From contig NC_084462.1 of NCBI RefSeq assembly GCF_027409185.1, positions 182,642,071 through 182,706,070 of the forward strand: a stretch of 64,000 nucleotides of DNA, in the 5' to 3' direction. Of this stretch, positions 57,001 through 64,000 are shown one piece after another. The notes under the pieces are model-generated. The model was not told the origin of the DNA. It worked only from the letters and a program-made list of their open reading frames with translations, and made no database searches. Positions within the stretch are counted from its first letter, which is position 1; each line of letters begins with the position of its first letter. The stretch comes from Cynocephalus volans (taxonomy: Eukaryota; Chordata; Mammalia; Dermoptera; Cynocephalidae). Made by a program: the position numbers and the translations under genes.

Positions 57001-57830
57001 TTACATTACACTATTTCAGTTTTAAAGATACATATATTTACTCCTTTTGTAAGTAAAAATTAAAAACAGCATTTGTTTAGCCAAAACTGTGATGAAGGCA
57101 GGAGAGGGGAAACATGTTTGGAAAGATTTAGGAAAGCCAAATCCAAAGTAGGAAGCCACAAGGTGATGTCTCAAATGGAAAGTCAAGGAAGCAGTATATT
57201 CTGGGGTATTAAAAATATGTAGGTAAACAACAAATGAAAGTGCTGAAGAAGTTAAAAGCATTGTTCTTGGAAAGTTAGCAAAGAAAGCAAAAGGGGTCAA
57301 TCTGGATAAGTAACCAACATTGCCTGCTGTGACAAAGGTCTTATATCCTTACAAAAGACCTTGTCAGTCAGTAAGCAAAGGAAGTATATAACCTGCTAGA
57401 AAATAATCAAAGGACACACTTAGGCAATTAATAGGACAGATGGTCACTATTTGAATAAAAATATTCAATGTTCTGAAAGATCGTTTTTCACCAATCAGAT
57501 CTACAAAGGTAAAATATTGATAATAGTGTTGGCAAGAGTGTGGAGAAACAGGAAGTCTTATGTCATTGACAATGATATAAATTAATATATTTTTAAAGAA
57601 TAATATGGCACTAACCAAGTTTTAAATGCAAAAATGCCCTTTGACCCCTCATTTATATGCTACGAATTTACCCTGCCAATACATTTGCATAAGTATACAA
57701 AGATGTATTTACAAGGATGTTTACTGTAATGTTTATAATAACATAAAGTATAGCAATAACCTACGTGATCTCAGTAAAGGTTAAATAAATTGCAATATGT
57801 CCACACATATCATATCACCCCACGTCTGTA
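54100..57830 (+). repeat. Probable ancient LINE-1/HAL1-type element, + strand
   Basis: 57360-57820 reads as L1 ORF2 C-terminus and 3' text in + orientation (TAGTGTTGGCAAGAGTGTGG, then TTTACTGTAATGTTTATAAT and CAATATGTCCACACAT). The preceding A-rich, CpG-poor DNA (55650-57300) has the composition of decayed L1 coding sequence, but I find no firm motif. ORFs up to 110 codons with Lys-rich ends at 55381-55775 are not assigned. The call is firm only for the last 450 bases. Confidence 0.45.
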
Positions 57831-57970
57831 GATAACTTCTTGGGTAGTGTTAAACATATGGTCTTTAACAATGCTATTCCCTATCATTTGTTACCTTTCT
57901 TATTCAATTCTTTATTTCAGTGTCAGGATGGTTCCAACCAAGAGAGTGCTTAGAATCTCTTACCTGCCTT

Positions 57971-58135
57971 TTTTTGTTGTTGTTGTTAATTTATAAAGAA
58001 CAGAGGTTTATTTGGCTTACGATTCTGGGACAGCTGCATCTGGCGTGGGCCTTAGGCTGCTGCTTCTCATGATGGAAGATGGCAGGCAGCCAGCGGGTAC
58101 AAGCAGATCACATGGCGAGAGGGAGCAAAAGAGCT
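57971..58135 (-). repeat. MaLR LTR fragment, antisense
   Basis: AATTTATAAAGAACAGAGGT, TTATTTGGCTTACGATTCTG and GGAAGATGGCAGGCAGCC, then CAGATCACATGGCGAGAGGG, match the 3' half of an MST/THE1-like LTR in reverse. A (TTG)n run flanks it at about 57972-57987. Confidence 0.7.
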
Positions 58136-59059
58136 TTACCTGCCTTCTTAAATTTCACCTTACTGTGCTGCCTCTTGTGTTTGCTTGACTTGAAAGAATT
58201 CTCTGAAAGACTTGTGTTTCTCTCACTGGCAGCTTTGACCCCTCCAACCCATGTGAAGAGAAGAAACAGTAAACTCTCTTCTTGTCAGCAGTGTGATCGA
58301 AATACAGTAATTTTCAACAACCTTTTCTTTTTCAGGAATTCCCTTTTTAGCCAAAACACTTTTTTTGTTCATTCTCAACCTTTTTTCTTAAAATTCATAT
58401 TAGTTTGGGGAGGGGGAATAGGTAAAACAGTCATGTGATTGAAGGTTCATGGTATTCATCCAGCCTTGTCATCCAGCCACCATGTTCCCTGCCCCTGTGG
58501 CAGCCAGTGGCATCAGTTTCTGTGGGCCTTTCCAGAGGTATTCTATCTATTGAGAAGCAAATTTATATATTTTTCCTTTATTACACAATGCATTTTCTTG
58601 AAAATTCCTTCTACATGAACAATTGTGTGAGCATTTGCCTCTCTCAGTTTTGTCTGAGAGGGCCTTCGATGTGTTCTTTCGTTCAGCAGATGTGCTGTGG
58701 TAAGTGTGGTAAGTGAAACAAAGGGACGGGGTTTTCTGTACAGTGATAAGGAAAAGAAGACATGTCATTCTTCCCTCTTTTCCTTCGTGAAGCCCTCCAG
58801 AGCTGTGCCTGCTCAACACTGCTCGGCACCTAAGAGGCTCTTTGTAGATAGAGATCTCCAGCCCATGTGGTAGTCTATGGTAGGCCTTAGTCTTAGGCTC
58901 AGGGGTGTGGATTTCATTCTGTCTCTCTGCCTGCCTTTTCTGAGTCTCCTTTGTGGACCCCAACTCTTTTCTATCTGAAATGTTTGTACCTTGGTGGTTC
59001 TGTCTTTCTTCTACACAGACAGTATCATTTCCTCCGAGGATGTCATGCTGATAATCCTG

Positions 59060-59430
59060 AAGAATAGATTTCTAGTCTAGATTCTTTCTTGAGCTTCAAA
59101 CCTAAATACTAAATACTGTGTCCTCACTTAACTGCCCCTCAAATTCGCCTTGTCCAAAATCAGACTCTGCCTTCCTTGACATTCGTGGCTTCAGCCCTTC
59201 GTGTCTCCCCTTCTGGAGTGGCATCTGTAGCCACACAGTTGCTTAAGCCAGAAACATGGGTGTCACCTTTGACTCTGCCTCCCCCTCCCCTATCTCCTTA
59301 ATATTTCTTGACTCTGTCTCCTTCCTTTCATCCAAGGCTGCTAATAATTATTCATTAATCTTAGATTTACAATACAGCTATTTCCTTTCAAAGAAGAAGC
59401 TAGTCATCATTATATTCCCTGTCATTATTT
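59060..59430 (+). repeat. L2-like LINE fragment
   Basis: AAACATGGGTGTCACCTTTG, ACTCTGCCTCCCCCTCCCCT, then TTCTTGACTCTGTCTCCTTC and CCAAGGCTGCTAATAATTAT, resemble the L2 region upstream of its 3' end. Confidence 0.55.
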
Positions 59431-59627
59431 CTAACACCTAAGTTGTCACTCGGCTTACCATGAAAACCACAGGCTCTCAGTGTCCTGCCCTGTTTTTCTG
59501 TCCAGTATCTGTGTATCTGGAGAAGGGAGCTGAAACACTTTCATCATGATGATTTAGATTAGCTGTATGTCTATAAACACCCATCCCTCATGCTCTTTTA
59601 TGTACTCATTTTATTTCCATATTGCTT

Positions 59628-60160
59628 TGTGTCTGGCTACGACAAGGGCTACTGCGAGGCTAAGGCCGATGTCGTACTACTGCTAAGCTATGGCTAAGGC
59701 CTGGAATCCTCACAGCGCCAGTTGTCTAGCTCTTAATCCAGTTCGTGACGCCACTTGTAAAGCTAGGCGACCACGCTAGTTGTTGTGGCTCTTCTCCCTG
59801 TCGGTAATCCTACACCGACTGGGCCAGTGGTTGAGCTAGGGCTGGGTCTGGAGCCCCCAGACCCCTCAAGCCCATTCACAGACTGGGTCACAAACCCTTC
59901 ACACGCCAGGCTGGGTCACCAGACCCCTCCACGCAGGTCTGTAAGCAAGGCAACCAACCACACAGTCCTTGGGAGCTGCAGGTCTGGAAAAACATGGCTG
60001 CGCAGGGCGGGCGCCCAAGGCAATAAAAACCAGCCAAAGTGGCACCACCTTGCAGGCACCCATACTCCACCCACACACACAATGTTTACTGAACTGCCCT
60101 GAACCGGCTCCCAGGCGAGGGGAGCCTGACCAGATTGTTCCATTTTCCCAACACTTGGTA
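59628..60160. other. CpG-richer insert of unknown identity (LTR-like)
   Basis: This block has many CpGs (59639-59670, 59715-59780, 60000-60015) in an AT-rich intron. It carries repeated GGGTCACCAGACCCCTCCAC/GGGTCACAAACCCTTCACAC phrases (59884-59935) and an AATAAA at 60022-60027. The bulk composition resembles a retroviral LTR, but I recognise no family and find no clean TG...CA ends. ORFs on both strands (105 and 133 codons) are unsupported as genes. Confidence 0.4.
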
Positions 60161-60222
60161 AAATTGTCTTTTTCAGAAGATAATACCTGTACCTCCCAAG
60201 TCCTGGCTATTGGGACATGTTT

Positions 60223-60343
60223 CTTTTTTTTTCTTTTTCTTTTTCTTTTTTTTTTTTGGCAGCTGGCCAGTACAGGGGTATGAACTCTTGACCTTGGCAT
60301 TACAACACCATGATCTACCCAACTGAGCCAACCAGCCAGCCCA
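60223..60343 (-). mobile_element. tRNA-derived SINE monomer, antisense
   Basis: In sense it reads GGGCTGGCTGGTTGGCTCAG, then TTGGGTAGATCATGGTGTTG, TAATGCCAAGGTCAAGAGTT and an A/G-rich tail (T/C run 60223-60258). Near-identical flanks GGGACATGTTT (60212-60222) and GGGCATGTTT (from 60344) suggest the target duplication. Confidence 0.88.
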
Positions 60344-61934
60344 GGGCATGTTTTTTTTTACCCCTCTGGTACTGTAGGTCTAGTGTCCTTGATATTCCCA
60401 TCACCAGGGTCCTGAATCTGTGCCTTCAGAGGTATGTCTTGTCTTCCTGTGTACCAGTACCCTAGAGGATAGAAAGATGTGAAAAGGTGTCAAGGTGCAG
60501 ATTGGTCAGTGAAGAGAGAATTCTTTATACATTTCCACGCTATTTAATTTTTTTTTTCAACTAGCATCTGTTTAAGATTGAAAAGGGAATGTGGATAAGT
60601 AAGTTGAATTAAGATAGTAGAAAAAATTCTTCTAATTTTAATGTCCTTTTATAATAACAAAACTTTAAAAAATATGTTGTACAGTCCTTATAGTAGGGAC
60701 TTTACTTAAAGTTCATGTTTTTTTCCCCTTCAATAAATTATTACCTTCCAAATTTAACTATCTTTTTCTTTTCTTTTCTTTTCTTTTTAATGGCTGGCTG
60801 ACATGGCTTAACTACCTTCAGTCATCAGGTTCATAGATTATAAAATCTCTGACATTTTTATTTCACTTGTATGCTAAATTGTCAAACTTTTTAAAAAGTT
60901 CCGTGCCAGTTCCCACCGGATGCTCTGGACTTTTCTATATCAACAGCTTACAATGTGTCTGTTATTTTAGTTGTAAATTGTTAAGGTGGCAGCATGGAAT
61001 CCTGATATGGGCATGCACTCTGGAGTCAGACAACTCAGAGTTAGGAGGCCTACTTAGATAAGTTTTCAGAGATTCTGCCTGAGGCTTGAAGGATGAAAAG
61101 GCAAAGAGACTTGAACTTAATATGTTGTAGTAACTGAAAAGAGTCAGAATAACTGAAGCTGATACTGGAGGGGTAAGCAGAGGTGAGATGGTAAAGGGCT
61201 GCCATGGCTGTGGTTAGGGTTCCATTCTAAGTGCAGGGTCCTAAGCTGTGTTGGTATGGTATCCAACCTGGGGGCTTCTAATTTAGCAGTTTTGGAAGTA
61301 ATTGTGAGATTCAAATTATAGCTACCAGTTCAACTATAGTGGATTGGAAAACAGGATTTCTGTGTTAGCTTGACAGAGGGAGGCTAAAAATGAATTCAAA
61401 CTGAATGGTTGTTAGGGATATGCATGGCTGTCTTCCCATCTCAGAACACAAAATGTGGGAATGACCATAGTGGCATCAGGAGGTATTTATATTAGAGATG
61501 AAAATGCTCCTGCCTTTTAAAATCAGCCAGTATTTTAGATAGGAAAAGGTATTTATCTCATTCCATGCTTGAGTTCTGAGTTCAGATCATATGTCAAATC
61601 CTGTCCATGTTCATTTCCCCTTAGCTGCTGGTTCAGTTCCAGATTATACACAGTGGACAAAGGCAGGTGCAGTGAGAGTCCTGTGATTCCTCATCCTTTC
61701 ATTTCCACACAGCCAGCTTCTACTACTCTTCCAAGGATCTTCCCAGCCCTTGCCTCCCATATGTTGTAGTATCTTGGGTGTTGGGAGACAGGGTTCTGGC
61801 CAGATTCCCCACAGAAAGATAGCAGGACCTTGGAAGACCTTTTCCTTTCTTTTCCTGGTTTTCTCTTGTTCACAAGAGGGTTGAAGATGGCCTCTAAAAT
61901 TCTGTGGTTTTTTTCTGGGTCATATTAACTCAGG

Positions 61935-62370
61935 CCATAATGATATGATCTGCCTTGGAATTCACAGCATGTATTTATTCAACAATTTAATATTCCTCTT
62001 ATACTGTGGGATGGCTGAGCAGCTCTGCTGGTCTTGGCTGGGTGGTTTTTCTCAGGGTCTCATTTGGATTCACTTGTGTGGCTGCATTCAGCTGGCAGGC
62101 TGGACTCAGGACAGTAGGTCTCTTTCTGTATAGTACCTTTCATCTTCAAAGAACCTAGAGTAGTTTCTTCACATTGTTCCTAAAGAGCAAGACCTGATAC
62201 CCAAGCATTTTATCCGATCTCTGCTTGCTTTGAATTTACCAATGTCCCATTGGCCAAAGCAAGTCACACAGTAAGTCTGATGTCAGTATGAAAGGGGCAT
62301 TCCACGGAAGCGGGAACATGTGAGGCATAACTCATCAGGGTCATTAATATAATGGTCTACCACAACCTCT
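61935..62370. repeat. Ancient dispersed retroelement fragment
   Basis: GGGATGGCTGAGCAGCTCTG, GGCTGCATTCAGCTGGCAGG, then CAATGTCCCATTGGCCAAAG and CAAGTCACACAGTAAGTCTG, belong to a common mammalian LTR-like repeat. The plan is the same as at 15300 and 23640 (GGCCAAAGCAAGTCAC near the end). Name uncertain. Confidence 0.5.
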
Positions 62371-62872
62371 ATGCTAAATTAACCTATCTTCTCCAATGAG
62401 CATTTCCCGAGCTGGTTTTGTTCGAAATCCTCTCATAGAATTATTTGGAATTATCAATCTAATGTGCTCATGATATAGTTCATTTGGGACCATACAAGTT
62501 TTGATTCACAAAATTGGAACCCTTGGGTAGATGCTGAATCTGACTAAGTTTAATCAAAAACTATTCTTGCCTAAGTTTGATCTTATGTTTTCAAGATAGC
62601 AAAATAAAATTAATAGTGTGGTACTGTTCCCTCATTGGGACCTCTGCTGCTTTTCATAAGTGGAAGCATTTGGGAATAATATTTAGTAATAGGTTATAAA
62701 ACTACTTCAGAGTTATTCTAGATTTTTATATTAACCTCAGATATGGAATAATGAACATTAGCAATGAATCAGTTATGTAAGAGAAATTGTAAATTTGTAC
62801 TGCAACAATGGAGTATAATGCTTAATAACTTGTGTTGGGGGGATTGTGTGTTTTGTTTTGTTTTGTTTTTAG

Positions 62873-62921
62873 CTCTTCAGAGAAGTAAGAATAATGAAGA
62901 TTTTAAATCATCCGAACATAG
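62873..62921 (+). CDS. MARK3: MARK3 coding exon 4, residues 100-115 plus one base
   Basis: This 49-nt exon encodes LFREVRIMKILNHPNI and ends with the first base of the next codon (phase 1 donor, G|GTACTT). It forms kinase helix C. Glu103 in LFREVRI is the expected salt-bridge partner of Lys85, and HPNI is the conserved kinase motif after the helix. The acceptor is strong, with a run of TTTTG repeats followed by TTTTTAG. The donor GTACTT is weaker than consensus at +4 to +6. A 49-nt phase-1 exon at this place fits the MARK family gene structure as I remember it. The codon begun here would be Val116 in the family; its remaining bases lie beyond the window. Confidence 0.96.
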
Positions 62922-64000
62922 GTACTTTCTGCTTTCTTAAATACTTTTGGGTCTAAATGCATTCTTGAAAGTATGTCATAAAGCTAAACATGTAATCCAG
63001 AAGTGGTAGAAGGAGACTCCTTCTCTCCCTGCAGCCCAGGTACACTTTTAATAAAATTTACATACAAGTTGTTGACCGTTTGTATTAGCTTTTAGAAATT
63101 ACTGAGACAGGTTGAACGCTTAGGTATTAAACATTTGAATTTAAAGTTTTAATGCAGTAGAAACAACTATAGTCAGATTAATTATTATTTTCTAATTTTT
63201 TAATATAGTTGTCCCTCTGTATCTGTGGGCGATTGGTGCCAGCACCCTTCACAGGTGCCAAAATCCACAGATGCTCAAGTCCCTTAAATAAAATGGTGTA
63301 GTATTTGCATATAATCTACACATATCTTCCCTTATACTTTAAATCATCTCTAGCTTGTTTATAATACCCAATACAATGTAAATGCTATGTAAATAGTTGT
63401 ACTGTATTGTTTAGCAAGTAATGACAAGAAGAAAGTCTGTGTATGTTCAGTACAGATGCAGTCACCTGTTTTTTTCCCCCTGAATATTTTCAGTCTGAGG
63501 TTGGTTGAATCCACAGATGCAGAACCCATGGATATGGAGGGCCATCTATATGTTAAAAAATATAATTGTATTTCATTCGTAGACAGAAGGGAATTATAGG
63601 AAGTCAGAATTAATATTTTCAAAAGTATAATACTTTCTGCTGTGACTGTGTTCCTAAGAAAATACTCGTACACTGAATCATATTTAAAAGATGGGATACT
63701 TGCTATCTAATGGAATTTTTATAGTAATTGTTTTACAAAGCAAGGATTTGTTTCCAGTGTCTTCCGTGTACACACGTCCGTGCTACATGCTGTAAGATAG
63801 GTTTAAAGATGAGGAAGGAATCACATTGTACAATTTACGAAAGAAAAAAAGATGAGGAAGGTACTTGGGCCTAGCCTCATAGTAATCGTAGGAATAAGAT
63901 GAAAATATCCAAATTACTTAATACTGACCCTGCTGTATATACATCCCCATGAAAACTTTTGATCCCACATATATCATAATAGGGTTCTTTTTAAATAATG
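62922..64000 (+). other. MARK3: Start of MARK3 intron 4 (phase 1)
   Basis: It begins GTACTT. Apart from the MER2-like element it holds AT-rich sequence without a recognised feature up to the right edge. The exon that completes codon 116 is not in the window. Confidence 0.9.
63206..63548 (+). mobile_element. MER2-like Tigger MITE, 343 bp, TA-flanked
   Basis: It begins TAGTTGTCCCTCTGTATCTG and ends ATGGATATGGAGGGCCATCT-A. TA lies on both sides (63204-63205, 63549-63550). The interior contains TTTGCATATAATCTACACAT, TTTAAATCATCTCTAGCTTG and GCTATGTAAATAGTTGTACT, the MER2 signature. It has no coding capacity; the 104-codon minus ORF across it is chance. Confidence 0.93.

Larger units (their letters stand above)
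44615..62872 (+). other. MARK3: MARK3 intron 3 (phase 0, 18,258 bp)
   Basis: Bounded by GTAAGA and a TTTTTAG acceptor. Named repeats are listed separately. Stretches where I see nothing identifiable are 44615-45110, 45610-46825, 47020-47560, 48905-51020, 51180-52020, 58140-59055 and 60350-61930. A (TTTTC)n run lies at 60764-60788. The ORFs there have no recognisable family. Confidence 0.9.
8610..64000 (+). other. MARK3: MARK3 gene, 5' part (promoter-proximal exon to intron 4)
   Basis: This span is the 5' part of a gene that continues past the right edge. The four coding exons join in frame through GT-AG introns with phases 0, 0, 0 and 1. The joined product starts MSTRTPLPTVNERDTEN and continues [11 protein letters not shown], which I recognise as the MARK3 N-terminus rather than MARK1, MARK2 or MARK4. 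MARK3 is a Ser/Thr kinase of the Par-1 family that phosphorylates microtubule-associated proteins such as tau and MAP2, and also CDC25C and KSR1, controlling polarity, microtubule dynamics and 14-3-3 binding. LKB1 activates it through a T-loop threonine encoded outside this window. The start near 8610 is inferred from promoter motifs, not from transcript data. Confidence 0.95.

Noticed and set aside
24640..60343. tRNA genes suggested by A- and B-box motifs
   Set aside because: The cloverleaf cannot be completed, and copies carry A tails and target duplications, so these are SINEs.
1..64000. CRISPR arrays, operons, phage or plasmid functions
   Set aside because: The window has spliced exons, mammalian repeats and CpG-island structure throughout; no prokaryotic signals are present.

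Overview
The window is nuclear DNA from a placental mammal. It holds the 5' part of one protein-coding gene on the + strand, MARK3 (MAP/microtubule affinity-regulating kinase 3, Par-1/KIN1 family). Four spliced coding exons were found by reading across canonical splice junctions: exon 1 (9209-9259), exon 2 (26823-27014), exon 3 (44561-44614) and exon 4 (62873-62921). Together they encode residues 1-115 plus the first base of codon 116: the N-terminal header, the glycine-rich loop, the VAIK lysine and the helix-C glutamate region of the kinase. The rest of the gene lies beyond the window.

Layout. 1-8040 is upstream intergenic DNA made of old LINE-1, L2, MIR and MaLR LTR remnants. 8040-9460 is a CpG island with a TATA-less promoter (GC box, inverted CCAAT box, ETS site, YY1 site) and a GC-rich 5' UTR with two short upstream ORFs. 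9260-62872 is three large introns of similar size (17.6, 17.5 and 18.3 kb), filled with nested transposable elements. 62922-64000 is the start of intron 4 and includes a complete MER2-like element.

Organism. No Alu, B1/B2, Bov-tA, carnivore SINEC or bat VES elements are apparent. The young SINEs are monomeric or dimeric tRNA-derived elements that look like tRNA-Ile, carry A- and B-box motifs and end in A-rich tails; eight copies are listed, most with clear target-site duplications. From memory this matches the CYN SINE family of colugos (Dermoptera). A rhinolophoid bat with a similar tRNA SINE is an alternative I cannot exclude without a database search.

Other repeats of note are three MaLR solo LTRs with perfect 5-bp target-site duplications, a Tigger element with intact TA-flanked ends, a Tigger carrying a decayed transposase start, an 80-bp palindromic mariner-like element present in two orientations, and an internally deleted LINE-1 whose 5' UTR contains an exact 78-bp tandem array. 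Almost every computed ORF here is a chance ORF, a repeat remnant or a CpG-island shadow; only the exon-containing frames of MARK3 are supported. I see no operon, CRISPR array, phage or undescribed multi-gene system. What is worth a second look is mainly repeat biology and MARK3 5'-end structure.
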